Positions 36,456 through 44,399 of a stretch of DNA of 64,000 nucleotides are shown piece after piece. The notes beneath the pieces are model-generated. The model saw only the letters and a program-made list of their open reading frames with translations. It searched no databases and had not been told where the DNA came from. The number at the start of each line of letters is the position of its first letter. Position 1 is the first letter of the stretch. Made by a program: the position numbers and the translations under genes. The DNA is from AP-15 sp963724435 (GTDB taxonomy: Bacteria; Pseudomonadota; Alphaproteobacteria; ATCC43930; CGMCC-115725): the NCBI GenBank assembly GCA_963724435.1, contig CAVRUN010000002.1, positions 1 to 64,000 on the forward strand. The letters run 5' to 3'.

Positions 36456-36548
36456 CCCGTGTGCTGCTCTGCGGGTCGTGGGACAACAACCAGGACAACG
36501 CGCGCTCAGCCAACCGCAACAGGAACAAACCGTTCAACCGGAACAAAT
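36456..36548 (+). repeat. DGR template repeat (TR), probably eroded at its 3' end
   Basis: An adenine-rich near-copy of the VR. Read in frame it gives GSWDNNQDNARSANRNRN then KPFNRNKFG, the Asn/Arg-rich peptide (AAC/AGG/AAA codons) typical of DGR templates for FGE-type targets. The shared upstream segment (CCCGTGTG...GGGTCGTGG) has 3 differences in about 28 bases. After the AAA codon at 36545-36547 the match to the VR 3' end (the initiation-of-mutagenic-homing side) becomes poor, with apparent codon losses. Same orientation as the target gene, 237 bases downstream, with no reverse transcriptase following. Confidence 0.8.
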
Positions 36549-36729
36549 TTGGCCGGCAAGAATCGATCCGCGTACCCCACTGAGCTTTTCGCGATTTCGT
36601 TAAAATCAATAGCCGCAATGGGGGCGAGGCTGTGGAAAAACGCGTGAGATGAGGTTGGCCGGCGCGCTGTGTTTCCCAGCATGGCAGTTGGGATGGTGGA
36701 CCGAGTGACGCGCTGTTTGCGCCAGGCGA

Positions 36730-39282
36730 TCAGGTCCTGATCGCGGCCATCAGCGGTGCTGCCCCGAAGATCGTGATCATTCGCTTGGTCACCACCCGCT
36801 TCCCGTCCGGGCTGAACATCACGCTAGTGACCGAGCCCTTATGACCTTCGAGCACGGTGGCCACCGGGGTCGGCCCCGACAAATCCCACACCCGCGCCGT
36901 GCTGTCAGAGGACCCGGTCACCACCCGCTTCCCGTCCGGGCTGAACATCACGCTGAAGACCAAGCCCTTATGACCTTCGAGCACGGTGGCCACCGGGGTC
37001 GGCCCCGACAAATCCCACACCCGCGCCGTGTTGTCAGCGGACCCGGTCACCACCCGCTTCCCGTCCGGGCTGAACATCACGCTGAAGACCGAGCCCTTAT
37101 GGCCTTCGAGCACGGTGGCCACCGGGGTCGGCCCCGACAAATCCCACACCCGCGCCGTGTTGTCAGAGGACCCGGTCACCACCCGCTTCCCGTCCGGGCT
37201 GAACATCACGCTGAAGACCGAGCCCTTATGGCCTTCGAGCACGGTGGCCACCGGGGTCGGCCCCGATAAATCCCACACCCGCGCCGTGCTGTCAGAGGAC
37301 CCGGTCACCACCCGCTTCCCGTCCGGGCTGAACATCACGCTGAAGACCAAGCCCTTATGACCTTCGAGCACGGTGGCCACCGGGGTCGGCCCCGACAAAT
37401 CCCACACCCGCGCCGTCTTGTCAGAGGGCCCGGTCACCACCCGCTTCCCGTCCGGGCTGAACATCACGCTGAAGACCGAGCCCTTATGGCCTTCGAGCAC
37501 GGTGGCCACCGGGGTCGGCCCCGACAAATCCCACACCCGCGCCGTCTTGTCAGAGGACCCGGTCACCACCCGCTTCCCATCCGGGCTGAATATCACGCTA
37601 TTGACCGGGCCCTTGTGACCGAGCAGATTGAATTTCTCGCGATTGCAAAGCCAAGCCCGCAAAAGTTCTGCCGACGCCGCGTTGCTGAGAGGCCGGTCAG
37701 GCCGTGATTGATCCGTTGGCAGTACCGCGAGTGCCGCGAGCATGCCGGTCATCGCATCGCCGCTGTCGGTCTCCTGAAGCGCCAGGGTCGAAACAGCTCG
37801 AGATTCCTGCAGCTGAGCCTGATGCTGCTGGGCGACGGCTCGGTCGTAGAAGACCAAGATGACGACCACGACCGCCAACATCAGCAACGCCGCGCCAACG
37901 GCGGCCGCTGCGCGATGCCGTGGGCGACGCTCGGCATCTGTTATCCTCGCTTCCTGCACCCAGGACAGTACAGGTCGGGCAAGCGCGTCGTGGTAGAGTT
38001 CGAACAACGGCCCCTGGCCGCGTGGATCCGGCTGGGTGCGCAGGATGCGGGTCTTTCCCGATGCCAGCCTGTTGAGCGTTTCCGTAATCGCCGCCTTGGC
38101 CGTATGCTCTTCCGCGCGGGGCGCCGCTCCAAACACCTTCAGGACGGCCGCGCTTGCGCCCTGAACCACTTCACTTATGCGAACTCCTATATGCCCGAGA
38201 AAAGAGCGCTCCGCGACTTTACGAGCGGCCTCGCTGTCAGCGCTGATCTCTTCGGCCAGATCGTCGCTGCGCCATGCATGCTTACCGCCGGTGGCGGTGA
38301 CCAGATGCCGAAACAGTCGGATCGCCAATACCCGCTGGCCTGCCGGCAGGGCCTCCAGGGTCTTATCCAAATGCTGACGCGCAATCCCAGTAGCACCGCC
38401 AAACTGATCAAGTGTTTGCAGTCGCAGGAGGGATTTGTCGCCCCTCGCCTCTTCCTCCCACAACCTCTCTAGGCTGAGCTGCAATAACGGCAGCTCTACT
38501 AGACTCGCCGCCAGACTGGATGTGCCCTCAACAGTCGAGCCGGCAGAGCCGGTTTGTCCCACCTGATCGAGCAATGTCTCAACTAGCTGATCCTCGATCT
38601 CGACGGCTTCCTGATAGCCGAAATGGTCTTCGCTCCACCTCGCTAACGGTTTACGGATTGCCTGCACGGCCGCGGCCCGATCGAGCGGGCGAAGCTGCAC
38701 CGGGCTGGATAAAACCCGCGGGATCACAGCGCGCAGCGTATCGAGGCTGGCGAGCGCGTCCTCGGGCAGCGTAATGAGCACACGCGCCTCGATTGCCGTA
38801 TTGGCAACCACCCTCGCCAGTTCTTGTACGAACACTGTTCGAATCGGCTTTGGATGGTAGAGCAGAAACTCCTCGAATTGGTCCAGGACCAGGATCACCG
38901 GTGGACTTCGCTCCTGGTCTCGGGCCCAGCCGGCGATCGCCGAAGCGAAGCTCGCGGTTCGCGGAGCATCGAGCTTGGCTGCCGCGGCAGCAAACAGTCG
39001 CCTCTCGAAGCCTGGATGCCAGCGCCGGAAATAGAGCAGGCGGTGTGCCGGGCCCGGCGCCGGTTCATCGGGCTCCGCTAATGTCGCGGCTATAACCTGC
39101 GGGAAAGCGGCGCCCAATACTGAGCTCTTGCCGCAACCGGACTGCCCGTACATCACCGTAAGACGCGAGCGCAGCACCGCCCCGGCCAAGGTCAGAGCGA
39201 ACCGTTCGCGGCCGGTGAAATAAGCGGCCATGCGCGGCGTGAATGCCGCCAGACCGACAAAGGGGGAGCCCAGTGCACTCAT
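36730..39282 (-). CDS. nSTAND1 NTPase with TM segment and near-identical WD40 repeats
   Basis: 850 residues. The nSTAND1 NTPase domain carries Walker A YGQSGCGKSSVLG (46-54) and the diagnostic Walker B ILVLDQFEEFLLYH (~130-143), followed by a winged-helix region (LFELYHDALARPVLSW). A single membrane helix (~459-479, VGAALLMLAVVVVILVF) links to C-terminal WD40 repeats from ~555. There are six full 43-residue blades plus a truncated seventh, almost identical at DNA level. The end is abnormal: the last blade breaks at RVVT and reads KRMITIFGAAP to a stop, so a seventh blade and tail are probably lost. The ATG overlaps the SIR2 gene stop (ATGA), so the two are coupled. Likely the sensor of a SIR2-STAND immune-type system. 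Confidence 0.85.
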   Translation of the reverse strand: MSALGSPFVGLAAFTPRMAAYFTGRERFALTLAGAVLRSRLTVMYGQSGCGKSSVLGAAFPQVIAATLAEPDEPAPGPAHRLLYFRRWHPGFERRLFAAAAAKLDAPRTASFASAIAGWARDQERSPPVILVLDQFEEFLLYHPKPIRTVFVQELARVVANTAIEARVLITLPEDALASLDTLRAVIPRVLSSPVQLRPLDRAAAVQAIRKPLARWSEDHFGYQEAVEIEDQLVETLLDQVGQTGSAGSTVEGTSSLAASLVELPLLQLSLERLWEEEARGDKSLLRLQTLDQFGGATGIARQHLDKTLEALPAGQRVLAIRLFRHLVTATGGKHAWRSDDLAEEISADSEAARKVAERSFLGHIGVRISEVVQGASAAVLKVFGAAPRAEEHTAKAAITETLNRLASGKTRILRTQPDPRGQGPLFELYHDALARPVLSWVQEARITDAERRPRHRAAAAVGAALLMLAVVVVILVFYDRAVAQQHQAQLQESRAVSTLALQETDSGDAMTGMLAALAVLPTDQSRPDRPLSNAASAELLRAWLCNREKFNLLGHKGPVNSVIFSPDGKRVVTGSSDKTARVWDLSGPTPVATVLEGHKGSVFSVMFSPDGKRVVTGPSDKTARVWDLSGPTPVATVLEGHKGLVFSVMFSPDGKRVVTGSSDSTARVWDLSGPTPVATVLEGHKGSVFSVMFSPDGKRVVTGSSDNTARVWDLSGPTPVATVLEGHKGSVFSVMFSPDGKRVVTGSADNTARVWDLSGPTPVATVLEGHKGLVFSVMFSPDGKRVVTGSSDSTARVWDLSGPTPVATVLEGHKGSVTSVMFSPDGKRVVTKRMITIFGAAPLMAAIRT
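36770..37625 (-). repeat. Tandem 129-bp repeats encoding WD40 blades
   Basis: Six complete and one partial unit of 129 bp (43 codons). For example, the GCCCTT landmark recurs at 36835 and 36964. Differences cluster in two places: the residue after GHKG (S, L or P) and the GSSD(K/S/N)T turn. Units 3 and 6 encode the same protein sequence, suggesting duplication of a three-unit block. The outermost units are the most divergent. Confidence 0.9.
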
Positions 39283-40310
39283 GTCGGGAGCGGTGTCTCT
39301 AATGCCAGCGCCGCATCGAGCCTCGGGACGAATTCGTTAAGATCGGCCTCGAAAACCGCGACCTTGCGCGCGCTCCACAATTCGCTCTCCGCCGGGTCGA
39401 TGTCGTAGCAGACCGCATAGGACCGCCTAGGCTGAAGGCTGCTGTTTTTCATCCGGTCGAGCAGCACGCGGAAATTCCAGTCGCGTAGGCTGTAGCCGAG
39501 AAACAGCAAAGTTCGTTTTTGCATCATCGTGACCAGCTCAGCCGGGATTACAGGCTCACCAGAGCCCATCCGGCCAAGAAACGAGACGTAGTCCTCCTCG
39601 GTGATGACAAAAGTATCATCGCTCTCGCGCCTGCGGTCGATATGCCCGTGGATCTTGAATAATACCGAACGTTTGAGCTGAATCTGACCTCGGTCCAATT
39701 CCAAATCCATGAGCTGCTGCTCTGCCGTTACAGGCTCAAGTTTGTCTTGCCCCGCAGGCCGGAAGAGTAATGCGCCCTGAGGACGTCCCTCGGTGGCGGG
39801 GCGATCGATCGCCACGACAAACAAATCGAATGGAACTTCTTTTTTAACAGCGCTTGCTCAATCAGATCGTCGTAGTTGGTGGTGATGATCGCCAACGGCT
39901 TCTGCTGCGCGACGCGGGCGAGCAGATCGTGGAGCGGGTTGCAGGGGAGTGGCTTATCAGCCAAGTATTCGCGAAGCTTCTCACCAAGCCGCGATCGATC
40001 GCCAAGACCGTGCTCGACCCAAGAGCTGACCAGCATCAAATTTTCACAGTCGAATCTGGCAGGTAAGCAGCGCTCCTGCGCTGCCTGATCGTTGGAACCG
40101 GCAAGATCACGGAAGATCAGGAATTGCGGGTGCACCCATTCTTCCGCGAGTTCCCGGGCGAGCGTGGCGGCATTCGGCGGTTTTGTTGCGAAATCTTTTG
40201 GAAACGATGAGGCGCCGGCACCCAGGAAGGGGATGCATTTTCCTTCGCGCAGGTCCTTTGCGATCGGCTCAAATGGAAACTCAATTGATACGTCTGGCGC
40301 TCGTGGCCAT
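39279..40310 (-). CDS. SIR2-family protein, frameshifted
   Basis: SIR2_2-type domain: NAD-site motif CIPFLGAGASSFP near the start, IITTNYDDLIEQAL in the middle, LFKIHGHID, and LLFLGYSLRDWNFRVLL with C-terminal RSYAVCYDID. Such proteins hydrolyse or bind NAD in phage defence. Two lesions are seen. Near 39845-39850 a run of six A's (coding strand) should be seven to join ALLKK to VPFDLFVVAIDRP. At the 5' end the ATG at 40310 (overlapping the upstream stop as TAATG) is in a frame that stops after nine codons, whereas the SIR2 frame is that of the upstream gene just past its TAA. The protein is therefore either broken, or a fusion with the upstream receiver protein split by a stop. Confidence 0.75.
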
Positions 40311-40981
40311 TAGACTTTTCCTCGGAGGCGGGAGAGAGCGTCGATCGTAAGCTGCAGAAGTTGGTCGGGCCGATGGGTCAGGCCGAACGCGCCCGCCGGG
40401 ACACCCGCAGCCGGTTCGGGTCGGCCGACGTAGAAGATGACGGGTTGCTGAAAACCGGCCTCCCGCAGGCGAGGCAGCATCGTGAGGCCGGCAGTCGGGT
40501 CGTGAACCGGCAGATCGCGGCTGATATCGGAGAGGATCAAATCGAAGGGCTGATGCTGCTGTGCCGCGATGCCAAGCGCTCGCAGTGCTTCTTCGGTTGT
40601 TACCGCAAAGGTGACCAGCGCGCCAAAGCTGCGTAGCATCCGTGCTTCATTGCGGTTGTTAGACGGCCGATCATCGACCCACAGGATCTCGGCACCCTCG
40701 AACAGGGCGCGGTGCGCATTGGCCCGCTCGAGCGCCGCTTCGCGGTCGGCCGCAGGGACTTCGACCGGCCAATCAGGATTCTTTTGCGCAAGTTCGATTG
40801 CCGCGTTCAGTGCGGCCCCACCTGAAAGGGAAAACTTGACCCCGAAGGCCTCGACCCCGGCTAAGCGGCCGACTACGGCCGCAATGGGTTGTCGAAGTAT
40901 CCACAGCGCATATCCGGCCAGCACCACCCAGAGAACAGTGGCTATTGCCCCGATAATGTGCGCGATTCCTGCGGCGCTCAC
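40310..40981 (-). CDS. Membrane-anchored receiver-like protein
   Basis: An N-terminal TM helix (IAHIIGAIATVLWVVLAGYAL), a short linker, then a response-regulator-like domain from ~100: acidic pair EILWVDDRPSNN, phosphoacceptor-like Asp in FDLILSDISRD, then QQPVIFYVG. The switch Thr/Ser and the Lys of true receivers are not evident, so it may be a pseudo-receiver used for protein contact. GTG start 40981. Its TAA touches the next ATG (TAATG), making it the first gene of the receiver-SIR2-STAND set. Confidence 0.65.
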   Translation of the reverse strand: MSAAGIAHIIGAIATVLWVVLAGYALWILRQPIAAVVGRLAGVEAFGVKFSLSGGAALNAAIELAQKNPDWPVEVPAADREAALERANAHRALFEGAEILWVDDRPSNNRNEARMLRSFGALVTFAVTTEEALRALGIAAQQHQPFDLILSDISRDLPVHDPTAGLTMLPRLREAGFQQPVIFYVGRPEPAAGVPAGAFGLTHRPDQLLQLTIDALSRLRGKV

Positions 40982-41389
40982 TGTTCAACGTTCTCTTCGG
41001 AGGCTCGCTTTTGCATGCCGGTTGTATTTGATAAATCGTAACCTTAACGCGAGTTTTTGCAAGCATTGTTCGCGCTCAGACCCTAGACACAATGGGAAGA
41101 GCTAAGCGCGTTGGGGCAGGGTGGGGGTCGGGAGGGCGAGGGAAAGGTGAAAGATCGGCACCCGTTCTACCACTATTTGGCTAGGGCGGGCCGCGGATTA
41201 TGCTATTTACGTGCCTTTCAACCCAACTTAGGATGTCGCGCCGACAGCGAGTTGGGGACGATCGGTTGAGGCGGCCTGGACGCGTATTCCACAGAAGAGT
41301 TCCGCTCCCCAAGGCCCCGCTCTCCGACCGTAAACTGTCGGGCTTTTGTGCGTTCGGACCCAACTTTGGTCCATAACAGGGAGGAACAG
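40982..41389. other. Divergent intergenic region, about 410 bases
   Basis: Lies between the receiver-SIR2-STAND operon and the lipoprotein gene, so it should carry divergent promoters. No gene, repeat or clear operator recognised. Confidence 0.35.
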
Positions 41390-41826
41390 ATGAACCGCTT
41401 TTTGTTGCTATGTGCAGCCGGTGTCGCGCTTGCGGCTTGCGCTGGACCGGAAGTTCCGCCACCACCCCGCCCCCGCCCCCGCCCCCGGTCGCGGCGGCGG
41501 CGCCCGGCGCTCCGACGACGTACTATGACGGAACGTATTACGGCAGTTTTGCCCAGAACGTCAGCGCCCCGGGATCGCAATGCCCGAATTATACGGTCGC
41601 TCCGGCTTTGACCATCAACAACGGCGTTGCGCGGTTCGCGGCGCTCGACCTCAACTTTCAAGGATACGTGACACAGCAAGGCGATTTGCGGATGCAAGCT
41701 CCGACTGGCCAGACCTTTGTCGGCCACATCGATCCCTATTACGTGCTCAGAGGCCAGGTGACCGGGAATTGCGTTTACAATGCGGTTTGGCAGCGCAAAG
41801 GGGCGACCGGGCAAAAGCCAGATTGA
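41390..41826 (+). CDS. Small lipoprotein with Pro-rich linker, frameshifted
   Basis: ATG 41390 follows GGGAGG. MNRFLLLCAAGVALAACAGP is a lipoprotein signal (lipobox ALAAC). The frame is lost in the C-rich Pro codons near 41461-41475; adding one C restores PPPPPPVAAAAPGAPTTYYD and the rest of a ~90-residue beta-rich domain (TYYGSFAQNV, GNCVYNAVWQRK). The homopolymer suggests either a sequencing indel or phase-variable slippage. No family assigned. Confidence 0.6.
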
Positions 41827-41857
41827 CCGGCGAGAGGTAAACCGCCCCGCCCAGGGT

Positions 41858-42736
41858 CTAAACTGCTCTGCCCTGGGTCGAGGCCCTGCTGACGGGCTGG
41901 GCGGCCGGGGTGGCGGAGCGTGCGGTTCGGATACCGTCGGCGAGCGCGCGGATATCGGCGAGCACGGCCTCGACGAGGCCCGGCTTGGCGTGACCGTCGG
42001 GGTCTAGGTTTTCCGCGAGGCGCTGGACCAATGCCGAGCCGACGACCGCGGCATCGGCGGCGTCGGCCACCGCCGCCGCTTGGTCCGGGCTTTTGATGCC
42101 AAAGCCGACCGCCACCGGCAGATCGGTGAACCGCCGCACCCGCGCAACCGCCGCCGCAACCTCGGCCGAGTCGGCAGAGCGGGTTCCGGTAATGCCGGCG
42201 ATCGCGACGTAATAGATAAAGCCGCTGGCGCCATCGACGATCACCGGCAAGCGGTTGCCGTCGCTGGTCGGGGTCGCGAGCCGGATCACATCGAGCCCCG
42301 CGGCATTTGCCGGCCCAGCCAGTTCGGAGTCTTCCTCGGGCGGCAGGTCGACGATGATGACGCCATCGACCCCGGCCGTCACCGCATCGCGGGCGAACGC
42401 CTCGACGCCGTAACGATAGATCGGGTTGTAGTAGCCCATCAGCACGATCGGCGTCGCGTCGTCAGCGCGGCGAAAGTCGCTTACTAAGCGCAACGTGCCG
42501 CGCAGGGTCATGCCTGCCTTTAACGCGCGCTGGCCGGCATCCTGGATCGCCGGGCCGTCGGCCATCGGGTCGGAGAACGGCATGCCGATCTCGATCAAAT
42601 CGGCGCCCGCCGCCGGCAGCCCATTGAACAGCCGGGCCGAGGTGTCGCGGTCTGGGTCGCCGGCGGTCAGATAGGCGACGAGCCCGGCCCTCCTCTGCGC
42701 GCGTAACGCCGCAAAGCGTTGCGCGATGCGGCTCAT
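41858..42736 (-). CDS. trpA: Tryptophan synthase alpha subunit
   Basis: TIM-barrel enzyme releasing indole from indole-3-glycerol phosphate. The catalytic Glu is in ADLIEIGMPFSDPMADGP with the catalytic Asp just after, the phosphate site is VGFGIKSPDQ, and the central motif is GVIIVDLPPEE. 292 residues with a ~20-residue C-terminal tail. Follows trpB on the minus strand, with an unusual ~230-base repeat-containing gap between them. Confidence 0.95.
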   Translation of the reverse strand: MSRIAQRFAALRAQRRAGLVAYLTAGDPDRDTSARLFNGLPAAGADLIEIGMPFSDPMADGPAIQDAGQRALKAGMTLRGTLRLVSDFRRADDATPIVLMGYYNPIYRYGVEAFARDAVTAGVDGVIIVDLPPEEDSELAGPANAAGLDVIRLATPTSDGNRLPVIVDGASGFIYYVAIAGITGTRSADSAEVAAAVARVRRFTDLPVAVGFGIKSPDQAAAVADAADAAVVGSALVQRLAENLDPDGHAKPGLVEAVLADIRALADGIRTARSATPAAQPVSRASTQGRAV

Positions 42737-42744
42737 CGCACGAG

Positions 42745-42945
42745 CCCGCCGAAAGCAGCCCCTATCCGCCCTCCCGGGGCGACAGGGAGAGACCGGCCTC
42801 CCGTTGAACCCTCCCCCGCCTGCCGGGAAGGGGAGGGTGGGGGCAAGACGGCGAGGTGGGCGAGGCCGAGTTCGGAACGTCGGCCCCCCTCACCCTGCCC
42901 TCTCCCCCCGCACTGCGGAGGGAGAGGGGTCCTGTGTTGGTTGAA
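42745..42945. repeat. Two adjacent GC-rich dispersed palindromes between trpB and trpA
   Basis: One hairpin-forming block pairs CCCTCCCC with GGGGAGGG around 42810-42840. A second pairs CCCTCTCCCCCC with GGAGGGAGAGGG around 42898-42930. This CCCTCTCCC...GGGAGAGGG type is common as dispersed intergenic repeats in GC-rich proteobacteria. Within an operon it could stabilise the upstream trpB mRNA or attenuate trpA. Confidence 0.65.
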
Positions 42946-42965
42946 CATAGGGTTTTCGCGGTGGC

Positions 42966-44177
42966 TCACAGCGCGACCCGGAGATGCTCGGCGACGGCGA
43001 AAATGTCTTTGTCGCCGCGGCCGCACATATTCATCACCAGCAGATGGTCGGGCGGCAGATCAGGCGCGATCTTGGCGACATGGGCCAGCGCGTGCGCCGG
43101 CTCCAATGCCGGAATGATCCCTTCGAGGCGGCTTGCCAGCTGAAAGGCCTCGAGCGCTTCGCGGTCGGTGATCGACACGTATTCTACGCGCCGGAGATCG
43201 TTCAGCCACGCATGTTCCGGGCCGATGCCGGGATAGTCGAGCCCGGCCGAGATCGAGTGCGCGTCGCGGATCTGGCCGTCATCGTCTTGCAGCAGATAGG
43301 TCCGGTTGCCGTGCAATACGCCCGGTTGCCCGCCGTTTAGCGAGGCCGCGTGCAGCCCGGTTTCGATCCCGTGTCCGCCAGCCTCGACCCCGATCATCGC
43401 AACCGAGGGATCGTCGAGAAACGGGTGGAACAGCCCCATCGCGTTCGAGCCGCCGCCGATGCACGCGACCAATGTGTCGGGCAGCCGACCCTCGGCTTTG
43501 TGCAGTTGTTCGCGGGTCTCGCGGCCGATCACCGACTGGAAGTCGCGCACCATCGCCGGGTAGGGGTGCGGTCCGGCGACGGTGCCGATCACGTAAAACG
43601 TGTCCTCGACATGAGCGACCCAGTCGCGCAACGCCTCGTTCATTGCGTCTTTCAGGGTTGCGGTCCCCGAATGCACCGGCACGACCTCGGCGCCGAGCAA
43701 TTTCATGCGAAAGACATTCGGCTTTTGCCGCTCGATATCGGTCGCGCCCATGTAGACGACGCAGGGCAGGTCGAACAGCGCGCAGGCGGTTGCGGTCGCG
43801 ACCCCGTGCTGGCCGGCGCCGGTCTCGGCGATAATGCGGCGCTTGCCCATGCGGCGGGCGAGCAGGGTCTGCCCGAGCACGTTGTTGATCTTGTGCGCGC
43901 CGGTATGGTTGAGCTCGTCGCGTTTGAAATAAATCTTGGCGCCGCCAAAATGGCGGGTCAGCCGCTCGGCAAAGTAGAGCGGGCTCGGCCGCCCGACATA
44001 ATGGTCGAGATAATAGTCGAGTTCGCGCTGAAAGCTCGGGTCATGGCGGGCGGCGTCATAGGCGGCCTCGACCCCCAGCACCAACGGCATCAGGGTCTCG
44101 GCGACAAAGCGGCCGCCATAGATGCCGAAATGGCCGCGCTCGTCGGGCCCGCCGCGAAACGTGTTGGGTGCCTGCAT
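42966..44177 (-). CDS. trpB: Tryptophan synthase beta subunit
   Basis: PLP enzyme condensing indole with serine. The PLP Lys is in HTGAHKINNVLGQ, the phosphate-binding loop is CIGGGSNAMGLF, and the substrate loop is AETGAGQHG. The family start is FGIYGGRFVAETLMPLV. ATG 44177 is preceded by GGAGGAG; 403 residues. trpF is not seen next to it in this window. Confidence 0.95.
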   Translation of the reverse strand: MQAPNTFRGGPDERGHFGIYGGRFVAETLMPLVLGVEAAYDAARHDPSFQRELDYYLDHYVGRPSPLYFAERLTRHFGGAKIYFKRDELNHTGAHKINNVLGQTLLARRMGKRRIIAETGAGQHGVATATACALFDLPCVVYMGATDIERQKPNVFRMKLLGAEVVPVHSGTATLKDAMNEALRDWVAHVEDTFYVIGTVAGPHPYPAMVRDFQSVIGRETREQLHKAEGRLPDTLVACIGGGSNAMGLFHPFLDDPSVAMIGVEAGGHGIETGLHAASLNGGQPGVLHGNRTYLLQDDDGQIRDAHSISAGLDYPGIGPEHAWLNDLRRVEYVSITDREALEAFQLASRLEGIIPALEPAHALAHVAKIAPDLPPDHLLVMNMCGRGDKDIFAVAEHLRVAL

Positions 44178-44399
44178 TACTCCTCCTCCGGCCCGGAAAA
44201 TGCACCAGCGAGCCAACGAGGGCACGGAGAAAAATTAGTCGATCGGTCAATCGTAACTGTAAACCCGCGTGACACCCGTCGCGGCGCCGATATCCTTGGG
44301 GATGTCTTCCCGGCTCGCCCAGAGCGCTGAAACCCTATCGGTTAAAATGCAAGGACGGCCGGGGCAGGAGCGGATGACGGGAATTATTGTGGGAAAGTG

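Larger units (their letters stand above)
36350..36729. other. Region between the two STAND genes, holds hairpin, TR and degraded DNA
   Basis: 380 bases. It contains the hairpin at 36367-36383 and the template-repeat-like segment at 36456-36548. From about 36560 to 36729 there is sequence without an intact gene. On the minus strand this last part reads LIAWRKQRVTRSTIP after a frameshift from the WD40 protein, possibly its eroded C-terminus. No reverse transcriptase or accessory Avd gene is present. Confidence 0.6.

Noticed and set aside
36841..37707. Long plus-strand open frames and regular ~129-bp repeats, suggestive of a repeat protein or CRISPR-like array
   Set aside because: They are the antisense of the WD40 coding repeats; the minus-strand reading gives perfect WD40 blades, and there are no short repeats with unique spacers.
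36560..39282. Search for a DGR reverse transcriptase after the template repeat
   Set aside because: No frame on either strand shows reverse-transcriptase motifs; the region encodes the WD40-STAND protein.
40280..40310. ATG at 40310 as the clean start of the SIR2 gene
   Set aside because: Its frame meets TGA after nine codons; the SIR2 frame is different, so the start cannot be taken at face value.
43350..44330. Plus-strand open frame of 326 codons
   Set aside because: Antisense of trpB; no recognisable motif.
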